Source: Rhizobium sp. LC145 (GTDB lineage Bacteria > Pseudomonadota > Alphaproteobacteria > Rhizobiales > Rhizobiaceae). From it: DNA of 64,000 nucleotides. The notes beneath the pieces are model-generated. The model saw only the letters and a program-made list of their open reading frames with translations. It made no database searches and had not been told where the DNA came from. Made by a program: the position numbers and the translations under genes. This document shows, piece after piece, positions 25,380-34,105 of this stretch. The DNA is taken from positions 62,001 to 126,000 of the forward strand of contig NZ_LBHV01000004.1 of NCBI RefSeq assembly GCF_001005825.1. Reading direction: 5' to 3'. Each line of letters opens with the position of its first letter. The stretch's first letter is position 1.

Positions 25380-27142
25380 GCCGACACCAGAGGCTGACCC
25401 GGATTGCGGAGATATTGCTGACGGATGGCATCCGCCGCGTGGAATGCGAGCGCGCCCACCATGCCGGTCGGGTTCTTTCCGGCATTGTGCACAAAGGCGG
25501 AGGCGCCGACGACGAAGACGTTCGGCACGTCCCAGCTCTGCAGGTACTTGTTGACGGCGCTGGTTCTCGGATCGGTCCCCATGATTGCCCCGCCGGTATT
25601 GTGGGTGCTCTGGTAGGGAACCGAATCCCAGCCCTTCTTCCGGCGGTTGATGACGTATTGCCGTCCGCCGAAGTTCTTCGCGATCTCCTCCATCCGGTCC
25701 GAGATCCAGTTGGACATGCGGATGTCGTTGTCCGGAAAATCGAAGGTGATGCGCATCAACGGCCGCCCGAACCGGTCCGTATAGGTGGGATCGAGATCGA
25801 GATAATTGCCGCGGCTCGGATAGCTCGACCCCTGGGAGGAGAAGCCGAGCGTGCTCTTGTAGGCCGAAACGGTCGCCTTCTTCCATTCCGAGCCCCAGCG
25901 CGGCGTGCCGGGCGGCGTTGGGCGGGTCTGGATCGGACGGCCGTTCGACGGGATGCAGTTGATGCCCGCGCCGCCCACAAAGTCGAGCGGGCCGTGATCG
26001 AAGGCATCGCCGTTGAAATCGTCCAGCGACTGACCGAGCGCACCGGCTGCGACGAACGGATTGAAGTTCTTGTCATCGAAGAATATCTGCGCGCCGGAAT
26101 TGGTCTGATAGCAGTAGTTCCGCCCGACCGTCCCCTCCTCCGTGTTGGGGTCGTAGATCCGTCCGATGCCCGACAGCATCATCAGGCGGACGTTGTGCAG
26201 GCCATAGGCGCATAGCAGCACCATATCGGCGGGCTGGAAGAATTCCTCCCCCGAAGTGTCGATATAGGTGACGCCGCGGGCATTCTTCTTCGCGACATCG
26301 AGATCGACATGCAGCACTTCCGAGTCGGTGCGGACCTCGAAATTCTTCTTCCTCATCAGCACCGGCAGGATGGTGGTCTGCGCGCTCGATTTCGAATAGT
26401 TGGCGCAGCCGAAGCGTTCGCAGAAGCCGCACATGGTACACTGGCCCATGGCGATGCCGAGCGGGTTGATATAATCCTGCGAAAGGTTGGCCGAGGGCGT
26501 GGGGAACGGGTGGAACCCCATGGATTTCGTGACTTCGGCAAACAGCGTCGGCGCATAGGTCATCTGCATGGGCGGCAGCGGATAATCGCGCGAGCGCGGG
26601 TCCTCGAAGGGATTGCCGCCCTCCTGGATCTGCCCGTTGATATTGCCCGCCTTGCCGGAAATGCCGGCCAGATATTCGAACCGGTCGAAGGCGCCCTCGA
26701 TCTCGGGACCGGTAATGCCCCAGTTCTGCAATCGCAAATCCGCGCCCCGGCCGGCTCCGTAACGCTCGTTGAGATGATCGACGATGCGGAAATCGCTATC
26801 CCAGAAGCGCCAGGTATGGCCGTTCCAGTGGACGCCGGCGCCGCCTACCCCGTTGCCGGGCAGGAAGGAACCGAAGTCGCGCATCGGCAGCGCCGTCTGC
26901 GAGGTGTCGTTGCGCATCGTGAAGGTTTCGACGATCGGCTGCAGGAAGAGATCGCGGCGGATGGCGTAACGCAGCTCGTCCTGCGCATAGCCGATGTTGA
27001 AATCCGTGGCGGTATCGCGCCAGGGGCCGCGTTCGATTGCGACGACGTCGAGCCCCTCCTCCGTCAGTTCATGGGCAAGAATGGAACCGGTCCATCCGAG
27101 GCCGACGATGACGACGTCCTTGCGGGGAAGAATGGTGGTCAT
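25376..27142 (-). CDS. GMC oxidoreductase, gluconate 2-dehydrogenase-type flavoprotein subunit
   Basis: 588 residues. An N-terminal FAD motif VVIVGLGWTGSILAHEL, GNGVGGAGVHWNG, a cysteine-rich CTMCGFCERFGC patch and the C-terminal STHNTGGAIMGTDP fit the catalytic subunit of membrane-bound gluconate/sugar dehydrogenases. No own export signal is visible; subunit 3 carries a Tat signal and probably co-exports it. It sits between subunit 3 (10-base gap) and the cytochrome gene. Confidence 0.9.
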   Translation of the reverse strand: MTTILPRKDVVIVGLGWTGSILAHELTEEGLDVVAIERGPWRDTATDFNIGYAQDELRYAIRRDLFLQPIVETFTMRNDTSQTALPMRDFGSFLPGNGVGGAGVHWNGHTWRFWDSDFRIVDHLNERYGAGRGADLRLQNWGITGPEIEGAFDRFEYLAGISGKAGNINGQIQEGGNPFEDPRSRDYPLPPMQMTYAPTLFAEVTKSMGFHPFPTPSANLSQDYINPLGIAMGQCTMCGFCERFGCANYSKSSAQTTILPVLMRKKNFEVRTDSEVLHVDLDVAKKNARGVTYIDTSGEEFFQPADMVLLCAYGLHNVRLMMLSGIGRIYDPNTEEGTVGRNYCYQTNSGAQIFFDDKNFNPFVAAGALGQSLDDFNGDAFDHGPLDFVGGAGINCIPSNGRPIQTRPTPPGTPRWGSEWKKATVSAYKSTLGFSSQGSSYPSRGNYLDLDPTYTDRFGRPLMRITFDFPDNDIRMSNWISDRMEEIAKNFGGRQYVINRRKKGWDSVPYQSTHNTGGAIMGTDPRTSAVNKYLQSWDVPNVFVVGASAFVHNAGKNPTGMVGALAFHAADAIRQQYLRNPGQPLVSA

Positions 27143-27152
27143 GATGTTCTCG

Positions 27153-27905
27153 CTACCTGCTCATCCATTCCATCGAGCCTGCGATCGAAACCGGAGGCAG
27201 CGGATAGGGTTGGTTGTGTTTGGAGACGTGGTCGCGGTAGTCGTACCGCGCGCCGGGGAAGCCCAGCATCTTCCACGAGACCATGTCCTTGTTGCCGCCA
27301 TAGATCGGATCGGCGAAGAAGCCCTCCGTCGTGTTGGTCAGCATGAGGTTGAAGAAGGTCTTGGAGTCCACGCCGTTCGGGAGCGTGATCTTGGCCTCCT
27401 CGATATCCTTGAGCGTGGCGTCCTGCTCTTCCGGGGGAAGCTCCAAGAACCGCTTGCCGCCCTTGTTCTCGCGGCTCCAGGCGTCGATCGCCGCAAGCCC
27501 GGCGCGATAGCGCTGCGCCGGCGTCGCCTCGTACTGATAGCCCTGGGTGGGTAGGCCGGGAAGGAAGGGCCCCTTGGTGTAGAGCCTGGTCGAATTGCCG
27601 TAATAGCCCGCAAGCTGACGATCTATGTAGACGACGCAGCCAGCCTCCCTGCCGCCGATCGAAAGCTCGTCCGCTGGGATCAGCCGGTCGACGATCGCCT
27701 CCATGGTGGCCGCCTCGTCCGGCGTGAAGAACAGCCAGCCGCCGGGCGTCACCGGCACCGGCGGATCAGCCGCGCGCGCCTCCCAGGGCAAGGCGCCGGA
27801 AATGCTGCGCGAAAGCGCCGGACCCGCGCTGCCGGCAAGAATGGTGAATGCGACGGAAGAGAGAAATTGGCGCCGCGTCGGGCGCCTAAGACAGTGTCTT
27901 TCCAT
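27153..27905 (-). CDS. Gluconate 2-dehydrogenase subunit 3 family protein, Tat-exported
   Basis: 250 residues. The N-terminus has a twin-arginine signal (PTRRQFLSSVAF, then a hydrophobic core ending near ALS). Family cues are LFFTPDEAATMEAIVDRLIP, CVVYIDRQLAGYYG and TNTTEGFFADPIYGGN. The ATG at 27905 follows GGGGGAGTCTTCCT. It is first of three genes for a periplasmic dehydrogenase and likely chaperones or exports the flavoprotein. Confidence 0.9.
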   Translation of the reverse strand: MERHCLRRPTRRQFLSSVAFTILAGSAGPALSRSISGALPWEARAADPPVPVTPGGWLFFTPDEAATMEAIVDRLIPADELSIGGREAGCVVYIDRQLAGYYGNSTRLYTKGPFLPGLPTQGYQYEATPAQRYRAGLAAIDAWSRENKGGKRFLELPPEEQDATLKDIEEAKITLPNGVDSKTFFNLMLTNTTEGFFADPIYGGNKDMVSWKMLGFPGARYDYRDHVSKHNQPYPLPPVSIAGSMEWMSR

Positions 27906-27956
27906 AGGAAGACTCCCCCAAGGAAAATGCGGAGACGCGCCGGAGATGACGCGCAC

Positions 27957-27979
27957 CGGTTCATCGAACCGAACGGTTC
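27957..27979 (-). promoter_or_regulatory. Tandem operator half-sites upstream of the dehydrogenase operon
   Basis: CGGTTC-ATC-GAACCG-AA-CGGTTC: three alternating half-sites forming two overlapping inverted repeats, 52 bases before the first gene. The GAACCG/CGGTTC style is common for LacI- or GntR-type repressors. No regulator gene adjoins the operon. Confidence 0.5.
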
Positions 27980-28103
27980 AATTTTCACCTAGGGCAGGAG
28001 TGGGAGTCGGCAAGGCTAAATTTGATAAATCGGAATCACACTCTCATTTCGCGGCAACGAACAAAGAACGACCCACGCAACCCAGCGGCGATAGACCTCG
28101 GCT

Positions 28104-28712
28104 CTACAGCCGTTCCGCCCAGGCATGTCCGGGATGAAGCGCATCGAGGCAGGCTTTCAGCCAGACCCGTTCCGGCGCAGTCAGCCTCCCGTGCGCGTTG
28201 TCGAAATCGACCTCGTCCTTCGCACGCCGATACTTCGCCTTGAACAGCAGGATCGCGGCGGGCTTCAGATAGGGAATGCCATCCGCCGTTCTCGCCACCA
28301 TCTCGGCGCGAGGCGCGGATATGCGCGCGTCCCTCTTGTAGACCCACATCTCGGGCGTCCCAGGCTCGATCATCATGTCGGCCCGCCAGCGGCGTGCGGC
28401 GACATCCTCGCACCATATCTGGAATATATCCGCCGGCGGCTGTTCGTCCGACGGCAGATAAGTGACGACACCGTCTCCGACCGCATGGAAGCGCATGCCG
28501 CCGCTGAGACATTGCCGGAAGATGTCGACATCTTCGCGCAGGACGGCGAATTCCAGGTCCTCGTGATCGCGGGTCTGGCGGCCTTGCCAGAGGTCGAGGG
28601 CCCATCCTCCGACGATGCACCAGGGCTTTGCGGTCGCGCCCAACCGCTCGGCCAGTTCGGACGGATGCCAGGCGGACCATGCGCCATGATCCAGCTGCGA
28701 AGACGGCGTCAT
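28104..28712 (-). CDS. Nucleotidyltransferase, aminoglycoside-adenylyltransferase-like
   Basis: 202 residues. The core GGWALDLWQGRQTRDHEDLE holds the glycine loop and the acidic pair expected of ANT(2'')-like enzymes, with the charged third motif near WRADMMIEP. The C-terminal helix (PYLKPAAILLFKAKYRRAKD) is shared with that family. It overlaps the DMT permease gene by 4 bases. Resistance to aminoglycosides cannot be inferred, since many chromosomal relatives have unknown substrates. Confidence 0.78.
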   Translation of the reverse strand: MTPSSQLDHGAWSAWHPSELAERLGATAKPWCIVGGWALDLWQGRQTRDHEDLEFAVLREDVDIFRQCLSGGMRFHAVGDGVVTYLPSDEQPPADIFQIWCEDVAARRWRADMMIEPGTPEMWVYKRDARISAPRAEMVARTADGIPYLKPAAILLFKAKYRRAKDEVDFDNAHGRLTAPERVWLKACLDALHPGHAWAERL

Positions 28713-29599
28713 GAACCCGTTTCCGCCCTTGCCTTCCTGTTCACCATATAGACGCCGGCGACCACGATCGCGGTGCCGACGATCATCGGCAGCGTCAGCG
28801 GTTCGCCGAACAGGATGGCGGCTTCGATCGCCACCACCGGCGGCATCAGATAGATGAGCGAGGCCGCACGCGAGACCTGCCCCCGGCGGATGAGATAGAG
28901 CAGCAGGCCGACCGCGCCCATGGAGATGCCGAAGACCGACCAGCCCATGGCGGCGATCGCCTGGTGGGTCCAGTCGAAGCGCAGGTTTTCCAGCGCGAGC
29001 GCCAGCGGCACAGTGACGATCAGTGCGCCGACGAATTGCAGCGTCGCGATCGTCAGGAGATCGCCTTCCTGCAGGTGGCGCTTCTGGTAGAGCGTGCCAT
29101 AGGTGACCGAGGTCATGGAAACGAGATTGATGAGCACAGGGAAGGCAAGTCCCGCCAGCCCGCGGTCGAAGACATCGAGAAGCTGCGGAGAAATGGCGAT
29201 CATGATGCCTGCGAAACCCAGCACGAGACCGATCTTCTGGACCGGCTTCAGTCTTTCACCGATGAGAAACGGCGCGGCCATTGCGGTCAGCAAGGGCTGG
29301 AGCCCGGCGATGATGCCGGAAAGCCCGGCCGGAACGCCCTGCCCGATCGCATACCAGACGCCCGACAGATAGAGCCCGTGCAGAAAGATGCCGGAGACGA
29401 CCGCATGGCCGATCTGGCCGCGCGTCTTCGGCCATTTCGCCTTCACGACGAGACAGACCGCCAGGAACGCGATGGCCGCCAGCGTATGGCGCACGACGAG
29501 AAAGGTCAGCGGATCGGCATGAGCCGCCGCATATTTCGCGACGATCCAGCCCGTGGACCACAGAAAAACGAAGAGGGCCGGAGCCAGGCGGTCGATCAT
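28709..29599 (-). CDS. DMT superfamily permease, EamA family
   Basis: 296 residues with about ten membrane helices in two EamA repeats. Cues are FLWSTGWIVAKYA at the start, LSGIIAGLQPLLTA, and the second-repeat LIYLMPPVVAIEAAILFGEP. The ATG at 29599 (MIDRLAPALF) is preferred to a longer start. Probably exports a metabolite, unknown. It is translationally coupled to the downstream nucleotidyltransferase. Confidence 0.85.
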   Translation of the reverse strand: MIDRLAPALFVFLWSTGWIVAKYAAAHADPLTFLVVRHTLAAIAFLAVCLVVKAKWPKTRGQIGHAVVSGIFLHGLYLSGVWYAIGQGVPAGLSGIIAGLQPLLTAMAAPFLIGERLKPVQKIGLVLGFAGIMIAISPQLLDVFDRGLAGLAFPVLINLVSMTSVTYGTLYQKRHLQEGDLLTIATLQFVGALIVTVPLALALENLRFDWTHQAIAAMGWSVFGISMGAVGLLLYLIRRGQVSRAASLIYLMPPVVAIEAAILFGEPLTLPMIVGTAIVVAGVYMVNRKARAETGS

Positions 29600-29912
29600 G
29601 ATGGGATTCCGGCGCTGGCCGTTTGTCAGGAGAGTCGCTTGATTAGCCGCGAGCAGCATTCCGCGTCAAAGCAGAAAAACTGATCGATAGGATGAACAGC
29701 GTTTGAACAGCGCGCGCGGGCAGTTGATGATTTCTGAGGCATGGCCGGGACCGGCATCCTTCAAGGGAGATACCCGACGGACAGGAAACCGTGAGCAGAA
29801 AGTATTTGCGGCAACGCTTTTGAAGTTTTCGGAAACTTTCCCGGCAATTGCGCACGGTTCTTGCATTGCTCCTCGCATTGTACTTTCATGGCGTAAAAAG
29901 GGGAACGCGCCT
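29600..29912. other. 313-base divergent intergenic region
   Basis: Lies between the DMT permease and the ATP-grasp gene. It is more A/T-rich than its neighbours and must hold both promoters. No clean inverted repeat, RNA gene or small ORF with a ribosome site was seen. An ORF-extending frame through it lacks start-site support. Confidence 0.4.
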
Positions 29913-31322
29913 TTGGCATTCGATGAAATGTTGACTGCGGAAAACCTTCCGCGAGAGCCGTACAAGACCTATCACGAATGGTATGCCGGCCAGGATGCGG
30001 CACACCTGATCCGCAAAGCCCAGGATGCGGAGAACATCTTCAGAAAGACGGGCATCACCTTCGCGGTCTACGGACACGAGGAAAGCGCCGAAAAGCTCAT
30101 CCCCTTCGACATCATTCCCCGCATCATTTCCGGCCGCGAGTGGCGAAAGCTGGCGCAAGGCATCGAGCAGCGGGTGCTTGCGCTCAACGCCTTCTTGGAC
30201 GACATCTACCACAAGCAGGAGATCATCAAGGCGGGCCGCATCCCGCGCGAACTGATCGAGAAGAACTCCGCCTTCCTGCCGGAGATGATCGGCTTCAAGC
30301 CGCCGGGCGGCGTCTATACCCATATCGTCGGCACCGACATCGTTCGCACAGGAGAAGACCAGTTCTTCGTGCTGGAGGACAATGCCCGCACGCCTTCCGG
30401 AGTCAGCTATATGCTGGAAAACCGGGAAACCATGATGCAGATGTTCCCGGAACTCTTCACCCAGAACAAGGTGCAGCGCGTGGAGGATTACCCGCGGCTG
30501 CTCCGCCAATCGCTGGCATCGCTGGCGCCACCCGGCTGCAAGGGGCGCCCGCGCGTGGCGGTGCTGACGCCGGGCATCTACAATTCCGCCTATTACGAAC
30601 ATTCCTTCCTCGCCGACCAGATGGGCGTCGAGCTGGTCGAGGGCGGCGACCTGCGCGTCATCGACGGGCGGGTGAAGATGCGCACCACGCAAGGCTATGA
30701 GGCGATCGACGTGCTCTACCGCCGCGTGGACGACGATTTCCTCGATCCCCTCACCTTCCGGGCAGACTCGGCACTCGGCATTCCCGGCATCATGGATGTC
30801 TACCGCGCCGGCAACATCACCATCGCCAATGCGCCGGGCACCGGTATTTCCGACGACAAGGCGATCTATTCCTACATGCCCGAGATCGTCGAGTTCTATA
30901 CCGGGCGAAAGGCGCTTCTGGAGAACGTGCCCACCTGGCGCTGCTCCGAGCCCGACAGCCTCAAATACGTGCTGGAGCATATCGGCGAACTGGTCATCAA
31001 GGAGGTGCACGGCTCGGGCGGCTACGGCATGCTGGTCGGCCCGACGGCGACGAAGCAGGAACGCGCCGATTTCGCCGAAAAGCTCGCTGCCAAGCCGGGC
31101 AACTACATCGCCCAGCCGACGCTCGCCCTTTCGACCGTGCCGATCTTCGTCGACAAGGGCATCGCTCCCCGCCATGTGGACCTGCGCCCCTATGTCCTCG
31201 TCTCCGACAAGGTGAAGATCATTCCCGGCGGGCTGACCCGCGTAGCGCTGAAGCAGGGCTCGCTGGTGGTCAATTCCAGCCAGGGCGGCGGCACCAAGGA
31301 CACCTGGGTTCTGGAAGATTGA
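29913..31322 (+). CDS. Circularly permuted type 2 ATP-grasp protein
   Basis: 469 residues, the standard length for this family. Conserved parts are NIFRKTGITFAVYG, DIIPRIISGREW, VLEDNARTPSGVSYMLEN, GTGISDDKAIYSYMPEIV and VIKEVHGSGGYGML. Predicted amidoligase that uses ATP to join a carboxylate and an amine, possibly making or tagging peptides; no substrate is established. The start chosen is TTG at 29913 (AFDEML) with AGGGGA 9 bases upstream; ATG at 29928 is the alternative. First gene of a three-gene operon with an alpha-E protein (12-base gap) and a transglutaminase. Confidence 0.88.
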   Translation: MAFDEMLTAENLPREPYKTYHEWYAGQDAAHLIRKAQDAENIFRKTGITFAVYGHEESAEKLIPFDIIPRIISGREWRKLAQGIEQRVLALNAFLDDIYHKQEIIKAGRIPRELIEKNSAFLPEMIGFKPPGGVYTHIVGTDIVRTGEDQFFVLEDNARTPSGVSYMLENRETMMQMFPELFTQNKVQRVEDYPRLLRQSLASLAPPGCKGRPRVAVLTPGIYNSAYYEHSFLADQMGVELVEGGDLRVIDGRVKMRTTQGYEAIDVLYRRVDDDFLDPLTFRADSALGIPGIMDVYRAGNITIANAPGTGISDDKAIYSYMPEIVEFYTGRKALLENVPTWRCSEPDSLKYVLEHIGELVIKEVHGSGGYGMLVGPTATKQERADFAEKLAAKPGNYIAQPTLALSTVPIFVDKGIAPRHVDLRPYVLVSDKVKIIPGGLTRVALKQGSLVVNSSQGGGTKDTWVLED

Positions 31323-31334
31323 GGGCGTAAGCAT

Positions 31335-32276
31335 ATGCTGGGAAGAACCGCAAACGGCCTCTACTGGATGTTCCGCTACATCGAGCGGGCCGAGAATATC
31401 GCCCGCCTCGTGGATGCGGGCCTGCGCGTCTCGCTGACCCGCACCGGCACCGGCGACGAGGATTGGGACGGCGTGCTCCACAGCGCCGGCGTGCGCGATG
31501 CCTATAGCGAGGTCCACGATACCGTCACCGCCGCCAATGCGACCGATTACCTGCTGCGGGACCAGGCCAACCCTTCGAGCGTCATGTCCTGCATCGAGGC
31601 CGGCCGCAACAATGCCCGCATGGTGCGCACCGCGCTGACGCGCGAGACCTGGGAAGCCACCAACGAGTGCTGGATCGACCTCAAGGCGCGGCTTGCCCGC
31701 AAGGTCAAGGCGGCCGACCTGCCCGAACTGATCGACGTCATCAAGCACCGCTGCGGCCTCATTCGCGGCGCCTTCCACGGCTCGATGCTGAGGAACGAGA
31801 TCTATAACTTCTCGCGCATCGGCACCTTTATCGAGCGGGCCGACAATACGAGCCGCATCATCGACGTGAAATACTATGTTCTGCTGCCCTCAGTCGGGCA
31901 GGTCGGCTCGGTGCTCGACAATATGCAATGGGAATCGATCCTGCGCTCCGTCTCGGCCCATCGTTCCTACGGCTGGGTCTATGACGGGGAATATCACGCC
32001 GCCAACATAGCCGACTTCCTCATTCTCAAGGTGCAGATGCCGCGCTCGCTGGCCTATTGCTACGAGAAGATCGTCGGAAACCTGGCAAATCTCGCCGACG
32101 ACTATGGCGAGCGGCTGACGGCGCACGAGACCGCCGATGCGATCCGCACGACCCTGAAAGCCGGGTCGATCGGCGAGATCATGGACACCGGCCTGCACGA
32201 TTTCCTGCAAAGCTTCGTCAGCCGCAACAACCAGCTCAGCGCCGAAATCTCCGAAGGCTACCGCTTCTACCAATAG
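31335..32276 (+). CDS. Alpha-E domain protein
   Basis: 313 residues, almost all helical. The family start MLGRTANGLYWMFRYIERAENIARLVD and the later FIERADNTSRIIDVKYY are near repeats of one another, as usual for alpha-E. It always travels with the circularly permuted ATP-grasp and a transglutaminase-like protease. Function unknown; probably a partner or scaffold of the amidoligase. Confidence 0.9.
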   Translation: MLGRTANGLYWMFRYIERAENIARLVDAGLRVSLTRTGTGDEDWDGVLHSAGVRDAYSEVHDTVTAANATDYLLRDQANPSSVMSCIEAGRNNARMVRTALTRETWEATNECWIDLKARLARKVKAADLPELIDVIKHRCGLIRGAFHGSMLRNEIYNFSRIGTFIERADNTSRIIDVKYYVLLPSVGQVGSVLDNMQWESILRSVSAHRSYGWVYDGEYHAANIADFLILKVQMPRSLAYCYEKIVGNLANLADDYGERLTAHETADAIRTTLKAGSIGEIMDTGLHDFLQSFVSRNNQLSAEISEGYRFYQ

Positions 32277-32292
32277 GTCAGGATCAGCGTCC

Positions 32293-33114
32293 ATGCGGCT
32301 GAAAATCTTGCATACGACGGAATATCTCTACGACGCGCCGGTGCCCTATTCGCTGCAGCGCCTGAGGCTGACGCCCGTTACCGGTCCGGGCCAGAAAATC
32401 ATCGACTGGTCGGTCGCCGTCGATGGCGCGAAGATCGAAACAGGCTATGCCGACCAATACGGCAATCGGGTCGAACTCGTTTCGGCCGAAGGCACCGAAC
32501 ACATGATCCGCATCGTCGCCGGCGGCGAGGTGGAGACCGAGGACCGTGCGGGCGTCTACGGCTACCATCAGGGCTTCTGCCCGCTATGGCTCTTCCTGCG
32601 GGAGACGCCGCGGACAAGGCCGGGCAAGCTCATTCGCAAACTGGCGGGAAGTCTGAAGGGCAACAGCGAGCTCGCCAGGATGCACGCGCTCATGGAGGCG
32701 ATCCACGAAACCGTCGCCTACACGCCGGGCACGACCGACACGGAAACCACCGCCGAGCAGGCGCTGGAGGCGAGAACCGGCGTCTGCCAGGACCACGCGC
32801 ATATCTTCATCGCCGCCGCCCGGCTCCTCGATATTCCGGCCCGCTATGTCTCCGGCTATCTCCTGATGGACGGCAAGACCGAGCAGGTCGCCACCCACGC
32901 CTGGGCGGAGGCGCATGTACCGGGCCTCGGCTGGGTGGGCTTCGATGCCGCGAACAAGATCTGCCCGGACGACCGCTACGTGCGGATCGCCTCGGGCCTC
33001 TGCTATCGGGATTGCGCGCCCGTTTCCGGCCTTCGCATCGGCACGGCCGGCGAAAACCTCAGGGTTTCGCTGACGGTTTCTCGGAAGCAGGGACAGAGCC
33101 AGACACAGAGTTAG
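32293..33114 (+). CDS. Transglutaminase-like cysteine protease family protein
   Basis: 273 residues. The N-terminal beta-rich region (LHTTEYLYDAPVPYSLQRLR) precedes the transglutaminase core, with catalytic cysteine in GVCQDHAHIF, histidine in THAWAEAHVPG and aspartate in GWVGFDAANK. Third gene of the ATP-grasp/alpha-E operon. Family knowledge suggests it cleaves or transfers the amide made by the ATP-grasp enzyme. No proteasome-like Anbu gene, which accompanies the operon in some genomes, follows here. Confidence 0.9.
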   Translation: MRLKILHTTEYLYDAPVPYSLQRLRLTPVTGPGQKIIDWSVAVDGAKIETGYADQYGNRVELVSAEGTEHMIRIVAGGEVETEDRAGVYGYHQGFCPLWLFLRETPRTRPGKLIRKLAGSLKGNSELARMHALMEAIHETVAYTPGTTDTETTAEQALEARTGVCQDHAHIFIAAARLLDIPARYVSGYLLMDGKTEQVATHAWAEAHVPGLGWVGFDAANKICPDDRYVRIASGLCYRDCAPVSGLRIGTAGENLRVSLTVSRKQGQSQTQS

Positions 33115-33569
33115 TCGACGGGCCTGCCACGACATAACTCTCCCGTAGAGGAAGTCCCGAAGCTTCCCGGATGACCTCCCATTCCGACGGATCGATCGCC
33201 GGTGCGAATGGGTCCTAGTAATAGAGCACAGAAGTCTTCGCAGCATCCAAAGGCCCTTGATGGGCTTGTCGTTATTGTCAGACATTAGCGCTCTCCAGGT
33301 GGTCTGAAATGTAGTTCACTCTAGGTTGCGTGAATTGGCAAGCTCTCTACCTTCTCCCCACCGGCGAGAAGTGCCGAGCGAATGCGAGGCGATGAGGGGG
33401 TGCGCACACGGCAAGCTCCAACATTCTCTATTTGGCTCTGCCCCCTCATCTGCCCTTCGGGCATCTTCTCCCCAAGGGGAGAAGATAGGAGTTCGCCTCA
33501 CCACCACTCCCGAGCCCGCAAGCCCCGCGCCATCTCCGCATGCTCTTCTCGCCGGAAGGAGGATGATCC
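33115..33569. other. 455-base intergenic region with mosaic repeat
   Basis: The first 230 bases hold no supported gene. On the minus strand an ATG at 33285 opens MSDNNDKP with a GGAG 9 bases upstream, but the frame then runs antisense through the transglutaminase gene, so it is probably chance or a decayed small ORF. The second half is the repeat listed separately. Confidence 0.4.
33345..33490. repeat. RIME-like intergenic mosaic repeat, copy 2
   Basis: Two inverted halves: CCTTCTCCCCACCGGCGAGAAG with GATGAGGGGGTG on the left, and GCCCCCTCATCTGCCC, GGGCATCTTCTCCCC and AAGGGGAGAAG on the right, separated by about 60 bases. The style matches Rhizobium intergenic mosaic elements. Confidence 0.65.
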
Positions 33570-34037
33570 ATGCTGTTCGGGCAATCGGTCTTCCAGTCGG
33601 TGCTGACGCGACTGAAGGAAGAGCGGGCGGAAAATGAGAACGAGGAGAATGAACCGAGCTTCCGGATAAAGGGGCTCGGCACCGGCTTCGTTGCCGAAAC
33701 GGTCGAGGGACAATCGGCGGCCGCGGGCAAAATCGATGCCTATCTCGCCTTCCTTCCCGAACGGCAAGCGGCAGCCGATCCGCTGCCGGAACCGGTAGCC
33801 GAAGAGCCCACACCTCCTCCGGCGCATCTCCTGCGCCTGAGCCCGGAGGAGATCGCCGCCGACCTTGCGCTCGGGCCGGACGAAACCACCGCCACGCTTG
33901 CCGAAAAGCGCCGGCTGTTTGCGAGGGCAAACCACCCCGACGGCGTGCCGGAAGAACTTCGCGACAATGCGAACATTCGCATGAAGATCGCGAACCAGCT
34001 GATCGACAAGGCGATCAGGGAGCTTTCCCTGCGGTAG
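33570..34037 (+). CDS. Hypothetical protein with degenerate C-terminal J-domain
   Basis: 155 residues; the start follows GGAAGGAGGATGATCC. The N-terminal half is acidic and proline-rich, low complexity. The last 65 residues (LSPEEIAADLALG through QLIDKAIREL) resemble a DnaJ-like domain: a helix with EKRRLFARAN, then the invariant HPD tripeptide, then a helix ending in AI. Possible DnaK co-chaperone; the resemblance is from pattern only. Confidence 0.6.
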   Translation: MLFGQSVFQSVLTRLKEERAENENEENEPSFRIKGLGTGFVAETVEGQSAAAGKIDAYLAFLPERQAAADPLPEPVAEEPTPPPAHLLRLSPEEIAADLALGPDETTATLAEKRRLFARANHPDGVPEELRDNANIRMKIANQLIDKAIRELSLR

Positions 34038-34048
34038 TAGAAAGAAAT

Positions 34049-34097
34049 GCCGTCACCCCTGTTCCCCGGGTTTAACCCGAGGAACAGGGGTGACGGG
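34049..34097. terminator. Long near-perfect palindrome between convergent genes
   Basis: CGTCACCCCTGTTCC pairs with GGAACAGGGGTGACG, followed inward by CGGGTT/AACCCG with one C-A mismatch between the two stem parts. The hairpin has about 21 pairs and a minimal loop. It lies between two convergent stops and may work as a bidirectional terminator, though no U-run follows. It shares blocks with the palindrome at 24.10 kb. Confidence 0.65.
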
Positions 34098-34105
34098 GCA
34101 CCCAT

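Noticed and set aside
28104..28712. Calling the nucleotidyltransferase an aminoglycoside resistance gene
   Set aside because: Only the fold and motif are visible; chromosomal relatives mostly have unknown function.
29886..31778. 630-codon minus-strand ORF opposite the ATP-grasp gene
   Set aside because: Shadow of the ATP-grasp and alpha-E genes.
32584..33285. Minus-strand ORF starting MSDNNDKP
   Set aside because: The first residues and a GGAG are suggestive, but most of the frame is antisense to the transglutaminase; not called as a gene.
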